A DNA stretch of 16,412 nucleotides from CAYXZQ01 sp964469935 (lineage in GTDB: Archaea; Nanobdellota; Nanobdellia; Woesearchaeales; DSVV01). This document shows, in pieces, positions 6,486-13,470 of this stretch. The stretch's first letter is position 1. Each line of letters starts with the position of its first letter. The stretch spans positions 1-16,412 of the forward strand of contig CAYXZQ010000039.1 of NCBI GenBank assembly GCA_964469935.1, in the 5' to 3' direction. The notes below the pieces were generated by a model that worked only from the letters and a program-made list of their open reading frames with translations, was not told where the DNA came from and ran no database searches. The position numbers and the translations under genes were made by a program.

Positions 6486-7409
6486 TCACTCAAGATTCTC
6501 CCTGATTCTCACTGTCTGCTGGACCCAGTCCTGGTAGTAATACGATAATGTCAGGGTCACTGCCTTGGTGTACAGCGCCCCGCCTTCGAGGTTGTCATCG
6601 ATGCACCTGATGACGACTTCCTCGTTCTCAGGCTCGCCGTTGGGATGGGTGATCCTTCCGACATTGTAGTTGCCCCTTGCCGAGCACTCCCAGTCAGGGT
6701 CATTGACCTGGAATGCGAACTGGTCGAAGTTCGGCTCGAACTCGTCGTTCTTGTATGCCTTGGCCTTGCCCTTCTGGACGTTCTTGATAGGGATCTCGAG
6801 CATTATCTTGCCCTTGCCTATGTAGCTCTCCCTAACAGAGCCTACCTGCATCGGCCCGCCTGATGCGAACGCATCCTTGGTGGCGTCAACATCACACACT
6901 GTCGTGTCCCTGATGTTCTCCTTGTAGCAGACCTGCGGGATGTTTATGTATGTCTCGTAAGGATATGTCGCGTATACAAAGATGTTTGCGTCGTAGTAAG
7001 TTCCGACGAGGTTTGTGTATTTGGCGTTCCCGAAATCCACATAGTCGACGCCTCCGTCCGGCATGAAATCCGAGACCTTATCGATCTCGTTTGGGTTGTC
7101 GGTTTCGAAATCAATACCAGTGAAATCGCTTTTTGAGATGCCTTTTATCTCAAGCTCGACAGAATGCGCAGGCAGGGTGTATTCGCCCTTGTTGTCCAGC
7201 TCGACCTCGAGTGGCCAGGATTCGTCCTCCCAGACCTCGTTCTTCGCCCCTGTATCGCTCACAGAGCCTATCTGCTGAAATTGCATGACCAGCCCCTCGA
7301 TGCCTCCATGGAATGGCGCCTCGACAGACTGTACCTGGTTGCTCGTGCAGCTTGCGCCCATTGAAAAGATAAGTATAATCAAGATGGCAAGGACATACGC
7401 AAATCTCAT
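6486..7409 (-). CDS. Lipoprotein with CARDB-like beta-sandwich features, paralogue 1
   Basis: A 307-residue predicted lipoprotein of unknown function. The N terminus MRFAYVLAILIILIFSMGASC is a signal peptide with a lipobox and Cys21 as the likely lipid anchor, so the rest faces outward. It shares with the next two genes the order: G-x-EGLV-x-x-F (about residues 35-45), an NKG-E/A-Y turn (LDNKGEYTL), a PDGG..YVDF motif, a single-Cys strand (VCYKENIRDTTVCDVD), an intermediate repeat (LEIPIKNVQKGKAKA), a Cys-bearing strand (VVIRC) and a final LTLSYYYQDWVQQTVRI strand. This is consistent with two immunoglobulin-like domains. A Shine-Dalgarno sequence GGAGGAG precedes the ATG by 8 nt. It is the last gene of the minus-strand envelope block. 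Confidence 0.82.
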   Translation of the reverse strand: MRFAYVLAILIILIFSMGASCTSNQVQSVEAPFHGGIEGLVMQFQQIGSVSDTGAKNEVWEDESWPLEVELDNKGEYTLPAHSVELEIKGISKSDFTGIDFETDNPNEIDKVSDFMPDGGVDYVDFGNAKYTNLVGTYYDANIFVYATYPYETYINIPQVCYKENIRDTTVCDVDATKDAFASGGPMQVGSVRESYIGKGKIMLEIPIKNVQKGKAKAYKNDEFEPNFDQFAFQVNDPDWECSARGNYNVGRITHPNGEPENEEVVIRCIDDNLEGGALYTKAVTLTLSYYYQDWVQQTVRIRENLE

Positions 7410-7417
7410 TTTATCCG

Positions 7418-7424
7418 CTCCTCC
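7418..7424 (-). promoter_or_regulatory. Shine-Dalgarno sequence of lipoprotein paralogue 1
   Basis: GGAGGAG on the minus strand, 8 nt before the ATG at 7409. It is unusual here because most genes in the window look leaderless, and it indicates translation from a transcript with an upstream leader or from a polycistronic mRNA. A possible TATA (CTTTTTAAACC, about 7457-7467) would give a leader of roughly 25 nt. Confidence 0.65.
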
Positions 7425-7477
7425 GATTGTTCATTTTTTATTTATTGTGTTTCCTGGTTTAAAAAGTTTTTGGTTTA

Positions 7478-8770
7478 TCAATCATTCACCAGCCCGACCC
7501 TGAATGATGCGACCTTGGTGTTGGATTTGTCATAGCCTATCACCGACAGATCCCCTTGCCCTGTAAGGGAAAAGGTCCCGCTGCAGCCCGGATAGCTTGG
7601 AAGCGCATCCGAAACAGGCCCGGATACTGTGCAATGGTCAATATTCTCACCGGAAATACCTGCGGTATTCGGCCTGTCCTGGTATAATGTAGCGACCGGA
7701 AGCTGATTATGGTTGCCTGCCATGTACTGACTGTACATGTCCTGGCCGTTGACAAATATGTGTATGATGTGCTTTTCCTGCGAGGCAGTCTGCTGGTCAA
7801 CCGCTGTGCCTGCATTTCCTTCCGTAGGTACCGTGCCTCCGTAGGATGTTCCTGTCCCGGGCGGGTTAGCTATTGTCACAGTGCGCGTCACGCTTGACGT
7901 GTACCCGTATGAGACCTTGATCATGAGCGGTGTCACGTATGATGTATGTAGCTCGACAGGCACCCTGCAGAATATGACGCCCTTGCCGTTCACGAGCCTT
8001 ATCTCCCTTGTGGTGGGCGTGCACGTTATTGTCCCTGCCCCGCTCATGGAGACGTCGACATTGACCTTGTCCATGTCGTCATATTTGAGCTGGAACGGGC
8101 AATTGCTCATGGCGGCCTGGCTGAAGACCTTCCCGTCACCGACATTCTGGACAGTGATTATGAAGTTTAGGGACTGCTGCATGACCTCCTCTTCCACCTT
8201 TGTCACTGCGACGGGAGCTCCCTGGCTGGTCATGGAAATAGGGTCTGGCTTGCAGACATTGTCCTTTGTTATGGCAAGCGGGTCTGACACGACGCAGACA
8301 TTGGGTGTTGCGATGGTCTGGTAAGTGTAGCAGCTCGTGGCCATGAGGGTAGGCGTGTACGTGTCGCCGAAAGGCACGTTGACCTTGCCGTTCTCCTTGA
8401 ATTCCATGACCTCGTAGCCGCCGTCGGCCATGTAGGCGTTCTTTCCCATTATCTCCGGGACGTCCATCTCAGCATACTTGCCGTTCTGGTTGTAGTTTGC
8501 GAAATGTATAGCTGTCGGGTCGAATCCTGAGAGATAGATCTTGGCATTGCCGGGGGCGTTGTAGTATGCGCCCTTGTTCCTCACCTCAAGGACCAGGTTA
8601 AGGTAGCTGTCCTTGTACACCTTGTCCGGCGGGCTGCCTGCGGCGAAGTTCACGACAAGCCCTTCTGTGCCCGTCCTGTAGTCAAGGTTTGCATAGGGAT
8701 TATTGTTAGTGGTATTGCAGCCGGACAATGCCATGACACAGAGCAGTATGATTACCAGGAATTTCCTCAT
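7478..8770 (-). CDS. Lipoprotein with CARDB-like beta-sandwich features, paralogue 2
   Basis: A 430-residue predicted lipoprotein of unknown function. MRKFLVIILLCVMALSGC gives a lipobox with Cys18. The mature part starts with an Asn-rich linker, then YRTGTEGLVVNFAAGSPPDK, VRNKGAYYN, ADGGYEVMEF, a Cys strand (ATSCYTYQTIATPNVCVVSD), SQGAPVAVTKVE, ITVQNVGDGKV and SYGYTSSVTRTVTI, nearly the same order as paralogue 3. A Gly/Thr/Pro linker (about 305-325) leads to an extra C-terminal domain of about 110 residues that the other paralogues lack (FVNGQDMYSQYM onwards, with two Cys). The start is the ATG at 8770; an in-frame GTG immediately before it (8773) is an alternative. The TATA at 8794-8803 gives this gene its own promoter. 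Confidence 0.82.
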   Translation of the reverse strand: MRKFLVIILLCVMALSGCNTTNNNPYANLDYRTGTEGLVVNFAAGSPPDKVYKDSYLNLVLEVRNKGAYYNAPGNAKIYLSGFDPTAIHFANYNQNGKYAEMDVPEIMGKNAYMADGGYEVMEFKENGKVNVPFGDTYTPTLMATSCYTYQTIATPNVCVVSDPLAITKDNVCKPDPISMTSQGAPVAVTKVEEEVMQQSLNFIITVQNVGDGKVFSQAAMSNCPFQLKYDDMDKVNVDVSMSGAGTITCTPTTREIRLVNGKGVIFCRVPVELHTSYVTPLMIKVSYGYTSSVTRTVTIANPPGTGTSYGGTVPTEGNAGTAVDQQTASQEKHIIHIFVNGQDMYSQYMAGNHNQLPVATLYQDRPNTAGISGENIDHCTVSGPVSDALPSYPGCSGTFSLTGQGDLSVIGYDKSNTKVASFRVGLVND

Positions 8771-8793
8771 CACCCTATCCCTTGGAAAAGTGG

Positions 8794-8803
8794 TATATAA
8801 AAC
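8794..8803 (-). promoter_or_regulatory. TATA box of lipoprotein paralogue 2
   Basis: The minus strand reads CGAAAGTTTTATATACCAC, centred 25-28 nt upstream of the GTG/ATG start pair at 8773/8770. It suggests an internal promoter within the envelope block, so lipoproteins 2 and 1 could be made independently of the large proteins. Confidence 0.55.
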
Positions 8804-8849
8804 TTTCGTCCTTTCAATAATGCCGCTTAGCAGGGACGTTTTTTGGCAG

Positions 8850-10073
8850 CTAGCTGTTTGTGCTCTTTATGACGACGTCCTTTGTTATGGATTTGGTATA
8901 CCCATAGTCAAGCCTGATATAGGCCTGGGTGAGAAAAGACGGCGTGCTTTTCTTTATCAGCTGGTCAGCCGTCAGCTTGGCATTGTCGATCGAGCACCTG
9001 ATGAAGTCCACTCCTCCCTCCGGACCGCTTGTGAGGCGCAGCGGGTTCGGGCTGCAGGTTATCTTGTTGTCCGTCGCCCCGAACTTGTAGAAATAGTCCT
9101 GGCTCGAGAACCCGAACTCGGTCAGGGTCACCCTGTTCCAGTCATTTCTGGATAGCTTTGCTGCTGAGCATGCCTCTTTTAGCATGTCCTTGTTCACGAC
9201 CTGGCCGTCGCCCTTGTTCTTGATGTATATCAGGAAGTCAAGCTTCACATTGTCTCCGTCAGGCATAACCCTTGTCTCTATCTTCGTTATAGCGATCGGC
9301 GCGCCCTGGTCTGTGAGCGTGATGTCGGCTGCCTTGCAGGCCTTCTTTGCGGTGCTCGTGATGTCAGGGTCGATGCAGATGTCCTGCGAAAGCTCGGTGT
9401 AGTAGTCATAGCACGCTGTCAGGACCACAGGCGATGTGTGCTGTACGCTCAGGAGGTCGAGCTTCTTTGCCTTTGCAGTGAATTCAACGTGGCTCGACGT
9501 CCCGTCGGGATAGTACACCGACCTGCCCTGCATGCCGCTTATTGTCTTTGTTATGTCCGTGTTGATGACCTTGAACTGCTTGTCCAGCGCATCGATTTTC
9601 GTGCTGATGTCCGCAACCTGCTTGTCGATATCCGCGACCTTCTGCGCATCAGCAGCTTTGGTCTCTGGATTTGCCTTGGCCTCCTGGTTTATCTGATCTT
9701 TCTCGACTAGCAGTTCGGTCCTCTTTGACTTCTGTTCTGTAATGTCGGATATGAGCTTTTGGTCCTCCGTGCTCAGGCTCGCGCAGTCATTCGTCCCCTG
9801 CTTGAGGATGCACATGTAGTCGTTCTCGACAGTCGCTGTCAGGAAAAGGTTGTTTATGGGGTATGCGCCCTTGTTCCATAGGTCTGTCGCTATGTCGAAA
9901 TTCGAGTCCTCGAAGACCGTCGCCGGAGGGCCGTTGGGTATGAAGTCGAACACGAGCCCCTGTGTTCCTGTCTTGTAGTCCTTGTCAGTGATGGGGTAGT
10001 TGTTGTTCCCCTGCGTGCAGCCTGAGGCAAATAATGTGATGATTATCATTGTTGCGATTATCCAGTTTTTCAT
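8850..10073 (-). CDS. Lipoprotein with CARDB-like beta-sandwich features and a coiled-coil insert, paralogue 3
   Basis: A 407-residue predicted lipoprotein of unknown function. MKNWIIATMIIITLFASGC gives a lipobox with Cys19. It shares YKTGTQGLVFDFIPNGPP (33-50), LWNKGAYPI, PDGTSSHVEF, TACYDYYTELSQDICIDPD, DQGAPIAITKIE, IYIKNKGDGQVV and DYGYTKSITKDVVI with paralogue 2. Residues about 102-178 are inserted into the first domain and are rich in Glu, Lys, Asp, Ala and Gln with regularly spaced Ile/Leu/Val, typical of an antiparallel coiled-coil hairpin. This hairpin is absent from the other two. The ATG directly abuts the TAA of the 1109-residue gene (TAAATG), with GGTGA 5 nt upstream, so the two are translationally coupled. 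It probably acts with that protein at the outer face of the membrane. Confidence 0.83.
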   Translation of the reverse strand: MKNWIIATMIIITLFASGCTQGNNNYPITDKDYKTGTQGLVFDFIPNGPPATVFEDSNFDIATDLWNKGAYPINNLFLTATVENDYMCILKQGTNDCASLSTEDQKLISDITEQKSKRTELLVEKDQINQEAKANPETKAADAQKVADIDKQVADISTKIDALDKQFKVINTDITKTISGMQGRSVYYPDGTSSHVEFTAKAKKLDLLSVQHTSPVVLTACYDYYTELSQDICIDPDITSTAKKACKAADITLTDQGAPIAITKIETRVMPDGDNVKLDFLIYIKNKGDGQVVNKDMLKEACSAAKLSRNDWNRVTLTEFGFSSQDYFYKFGATDNKITCSPNPLRLTSGPEGGVDFIRCSIDNAKLTADQLIKKSTPSFLTQAYIRLDYGYTKSITKDVVIKSTNS

Positions 10074-13000
10074 TTAAGTCACCGCCGGAACATTTGAATA
10101 GACGCATTTGCTGTCTAAATATATGCAGCTCTGGCACTGGTTGCAGGCTGCCTCACTGCACGTTGAGCAGTCGCTGCAGCACGACTGAGGTGTATTGGTT
10201 GAGGAGACAGAGCTCTGCTCTGCTGAATCCTTTGGCTGGCAGACGTCCTGGTCAACGACATTTGTTATCTCGCAATTGTCGCATGAAGCACAGTCAAGGC
10301 CGGTGTCTTGCAGGGTGTTGCAGGTCGTGCAGTCGCTGCAGCAGTCGTTTGCCTTGTTTATGTCGACCTGGACCTGGACAGTGGCCCTGTCGCTAATACC
10401 TTCCTGGTTCTTGATTGTCTCCTGGTTCACGGTCTTGATGAAGAACAGCTTGCTCTGCTGGCAGTTGCCTGCAAGCCAGTCGCTGTATGAGTTCCACGGC
10501 ATTGTGCAGAACGGGCTGAACTTCTCAGAGTAGTCATACAGGCTTATCTGGTCATTGTTGTAATAAGCCTTCATCCAGTTGTCGAATATCACGCTCCTGT
10601 CGTCTATCTGCGTCGGCCCGGAATATTTCTTCTGGCCCTTGACCAAGGTCACAGGGTTTGAGTTTGCCTTGCTTATGTAGGTGTAGCTTATGCTTTTCTT
10701 GTCCTTGCTGAGCTCGAACTTGATAAGTGGATATTGCCCGTCATAGACATACTCTCCCGGGACAAGGTCGATATAGCTTGTCAGCTGGGCGCCCATGTAG
10801 TCGTCTGTCTTGCCGGCATAGTAGACCCTGACCTGGTATTTCACTACATCAGCCTCCTGGCCTCCCAGGCCGGCTGTGCCCGAGGGCTCTGTGTTCTTCA
10901 GCACAACGGCCAAGTACGGCGTGCCTGATAGTTTCTGCTGGAACTTTCCGTCTGTCTCGTTATCTGGTATGCTAATTGTTATCTGCCCTTTCTCTGTCAC
11001 TGCGCTCGCCTGTGTCGGGGTCTCCTGGTCTGTGGTCACGAAATCCATCCCCATGCAGGCATCGTATCTCTGCATGACATACGGGACATAGGTGTTCCCT
11101 GTGGTCTGTCCGTTTCCAATGTTGCACTGGCTTGTCAGCGTGTTGTATTCTTTCGGGCATTCCCAGTTGAGCTTTGTCTCGCCATTGCAGTTGATAACAG
11201 TGTTGAGGGCCTTGGGTCCGCAGTTGTAGTAGGCTGCAAGGTTCTGTGGCTTGTCCCCTGAGTCTGGCAGGTTTTCCCCTTCCTTGAGGTAATATATCGC
11301 AGACTTGATGTTGCAGTCGATGTCGTAAAGGCTGCAGGAATCCAATTTGAACTTGGTCCAAGCCTCCTGGGCAGCAGCCTGGGTTATCTGCATCAAAAAC
11401 ATCGACTTGCCGTCATCACCATTGTTGACCTTCACATTGCCGTTTGACTCCCTGGCCATTATGGACATCACGAGGCATGTGCATTCCTTTCCTCCCTTGA
11501 GAAGCTGGCTTGCCTCGCACCATTTCTTTATATACTGCGGCGGGTTCTTGTAGAAGTACGTATAGATGAAACTGAGCTGGTTTGCTATGTCCTGGTAGCT
11601 CGGCGGGCTAGGGATGCTGTACTGGCTCGCGATGTCCTTGCCTTTCTTCAGCTGCACGTTTGTGTATTCTTCTATCTCATAAGTATACCTTGCCCTGACC
11701 CTGAAATACTGCGTCGATACAGGGGTGTTGCCGAGTATGTTCTGCGGCTGGTCGAGATTGACCCTGCAGCTGAATGTCTTGTACTTGTTTTGGTCGGCAT
11801 CATAGCCGATGTTCGAGTAGTATTGCTTTGTCTTTGAGTTTATTGTCAGGTTGTATGCCTTATAGTTCTCAAGCTCCTGCGAGCAGTAGTTCTTCAGGCA
11901 GGTCTCGAAATTAGCCTGTTGCTCATCGGTGGCGCCAATGAGCTCACCCTTGGGATCGACATTCTCCTCCTTGTCAAGCCCGACGGAAGTCACGCAGTCA
12001 TAGAGCTGCTTGCTCTTGTATTTCTTGTAGTTTGCCTCGCAGCCTTTCAAGTATTTGTCCTCGGTTATCTCATAGAACTCAGGGCACTCTGTGAGGTCGA
12101 GGGACATGCTGTTCGGGACCATTATCACGAGCTCCTCGAGCTGCTTTATCTTGCCTTTCCAGCCGTCGTTGGTGTCGAGGGTTATGCCCAGCCTCGGCTT
12201 GACTGACTGGGAATCGGTGATGCCGATAGGCGGCGTGACAGTGGCCATGCCTATCTTGACAGGCCCGTTCGTGTATTTTGCTGTCGGGTCCTTGTCGGTT
12301 ATCCCGTACTCGTCAAGAGGGTCGATTCCCTGCCTGACCATGGAGCGCAGCCTGTCCTGGTCCATGAAATACGTCTTGAGATATGCCATTGTCTCGAAAT
12401 GGAAGTCAGCCTGGATCGTCACCTTGTTCGAGCCTTCGGTCATCCCGTTCCTGTAGCTGTCAGGGAACCTGCAGTCCACGTCGACTTGCTCCTGGTCGTA
12501 TATCGTCGGTATATTCGCCGGGAATGTATCACCCTGCTGTGATTTAGGGAAAAGCCCGGTCGTGGAATCCTTGTTTCCGTAATAGCAGCTGACATTGACC
12601 GTGAGCCCGTCCTCCAGGGTCTTTGCCTGCAGGGTCGCCCAGACTGTCACAGGCTCTCCCAGGTAGAACTCTGGGTCAGACGGCTTGAGGTCTTTTAGGT
12701 ATACACCCAAAATCTCGTTCTGGTTCTCATCCACTGTCCCTGTATAATAATCTCCCGTCGTCGCGTACCGCCATTTGTTGATGAAGTACTGTGTGCCCTG
12801 GTCCATGACCTTGTTGAAATTTGTGAATACGTCGACCCACCATTTTCCTGTCGATACATAGAGGCTCTCAGCCTTTGCGAGCTGGGCAGGTGTGACCATG
12901 GTCGAGATATCGTTGAATGTGTAGGCTGTCGAGATGAATGAGAATGCGATGCCGATCCAGACGAGCACCATAAGGACTCTCGCGATCTTAGTGATAGTTG

Positions 13001-13403
13001 TCCTCGAATCGGCGCGGATCACGGCAAAATAGAAATATCCAAGGGTTATCTGCGGGTTAACTAGATAAGAGGTCACCCACTTATTCTGCAATAGGAACTG
13101 CGTGGTGTAGATGAACTGCGGGAGCGCTATCTCAACGATGAATATCAGCGCCATCCAGCCCCAGAAATCCCCCCTCTTCTCGCTCTTGGGAAGCACGAGC
13201 AGCGCAAAGACAAGCATCACCACGTGCATGGAGAGGTTCATCGAAAAGCTGCCTCTCCAGGCGCTTGCCGCGAGGTAGAATATGATCGATAGGAAGATCA
13301 TGATGTCATATCCGAAGGGCTGCACCTTTGCCTGGACAATGGATACGACTCCTCCCTGGCTTCCGATGGCCTGCCCCTTCTTCCCGAGTTTCTTCATTCG
13401 CAT
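10074..13403 (-). CDS. Large membrane protein with an extracellular lytic transglycosylase (SLT/lysozyme-like) domain and Cys clusters
   Basis: An 1109-residue envelope protein. After a short basic N terminus (KKLGKKGQAIG) there are about five membrane segments (32-49, 57-72, 80-99, perhaps 113-129, and 139-161), then a large ectodomain. Residues about 630-780 match the SLT fold: catalytic-type Glu652 in MSIMARESNGN, then KSMFLMQIT (666-674, compare G-L-M-Q-I), NLAAYYNCGP (721-730, compare A-A-Y-N-x-G-P) and YVPYVMQRY near 770. Such domains cleave the glycan of peptidoglycan in bacteria and secretion systems. Extra Cys pairs within the domain suggest disulfides. The C terminus has two CCSDC-x-TC clusters (from 1021 and 1075). 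AAGGT lies 6 nt before the ATG; MKK at 13397 is an alternative start. The domain call is firm by motif; the substrate in an archaeon is unknown. Confidence 0.85.
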   Translation of the reverse strand: MRMKKLGKKGQAIGSQGGVVSIVQAKVQPFGYDIMIFLSIIFYLAASAWRGSFSMNLSMHVVMLVFALLVLPKSEKRGDFWGWMALIFIVEIALPQFIYTTQFLLQNKWVTSYLVNPQITLGYFYFAVIRADSRTTITKIARVLMVLVWIGIAFSFISTAYTFNDISTMVTPAQLAKAESLYVSTGKWWVDVFTNFNKVMDQGTQYFINKWRYATTGDYYTGTVDENQNEILGVYLKDLKPSDPEFYLGEPVTVWATLQAKTLEDGLTVNVSCYYGNKDSTTGLFPKSQQGDTFPANIPTIYDQEQVDVDCRFPDSYRNGMTEGSNKVTIQADFHFETMAYLKTYFMDQDRLRSMVRQGIDPLDEYGITDKDPTAKYTNGPVKIGMATVTPPIGITDSQSVKPRLGITLDTNDGWKGKIKQLEELVIMVPNSMSLDLTECPEFYEITEDKYLKGCEANYKKYKSKQLYDCVTSVGLDKEENVDPKGELIGATDEQQANFETCLKNYCSQELENYKAYNLTINSKTKQYYSNIGYDADQNKYKTFSCRVNLDQPQNILGNTPVSTQYFRVRARYTYEIEEYTNVQLKKGKDIASQYSIPSPPSYQDIANQLSFIYTYFYKNPPQYIKKWCEASQLLKGGKECTCLVMSIMARESNGNVKVNNGDDGKSMFLMQITQAAAQEAWTKFKLDSCSLYDIDCNIKSAIYYLKEGENLPDSGDKPQNLAAYYNCGPKALNTVINCNGETKLNWECPKEYNTLTSQCNIGNGQTTGNTYVPYVMQRYDACMGMDFVTTDQETPTQASAVTEKGQITISIPDNETDGKFQQKLSGTPYLAVVLKNTEPSGTAGLGGQEADVVKYQVRVYYAGKTDDYMGAQLTSYIDLVPGEYVYDGQYPLIKFELSKDKKSISYTYISKANSNPVTLVKGQKKYSGPTQIDDRSVIFDNWMKAYYNNDQISLYDYSEKFSPFCTMPWNSYSDWLAGNCQQSKLFFIKTVNQETIKNQEGISDRATVQVQVDINKANDCCSDCTTCNTLQDTGLDCASCDNCEITNVVDQDVCQPKDSAEQSSVSSTNTPQSCCSDCSTCSEAACNQCQSCIYLDSKCVYSNVPAVT

Positions 13404-13409
13404 GATGAT

Positions 13410-13430
13410 ACCTTAGAGCTACCGCTCTGA
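13410..13430 (-). promoter_or_regulatory. 5' leader of the 1109-residue gene: Shine-Dalgarno and small hairpin
   Basis: AAGGT on the minus strand (13410-13414) sits 6 nt before the ATG at 13403. Immediately upstream is an inverted repeat, AGAGC-loop-GCTCT (13415-13428), extendable to 7 pairs with one G-T wobble, whose extension would include part of the Shine-Dalgarno. It could modulate translation, but the stem is short. Confidence 0.35.
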
Positions 13431-13449
13431 CTCATGCACTGGAAGAACT

Positions 13450-13459
13450 GTTATTTAAT
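13450..13459 (-). promoter_or_regulatory. Possible TATA box of the 1109-residue gene
   Basis: The minus strand reads GAAAATATTAAATAACAG, centred about 52 nt upstream of the ATG at 13403, so the leader would be about 26 nt. This lies between the two large genes and may be an internal promoter or simply AT-rich spacer. Confidence 0.4.
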
Positions 13460-13470
13460 ATTTTCTCTTA

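Noticed and set aside
10110..10345. Repeated GCAGTCGCTGCAGCA sequences as a DNA repeat or regulatory element
   Set aside because: They are in frame and encode the two CCSDC cysteine clusters, so protein-level duplication explains them.
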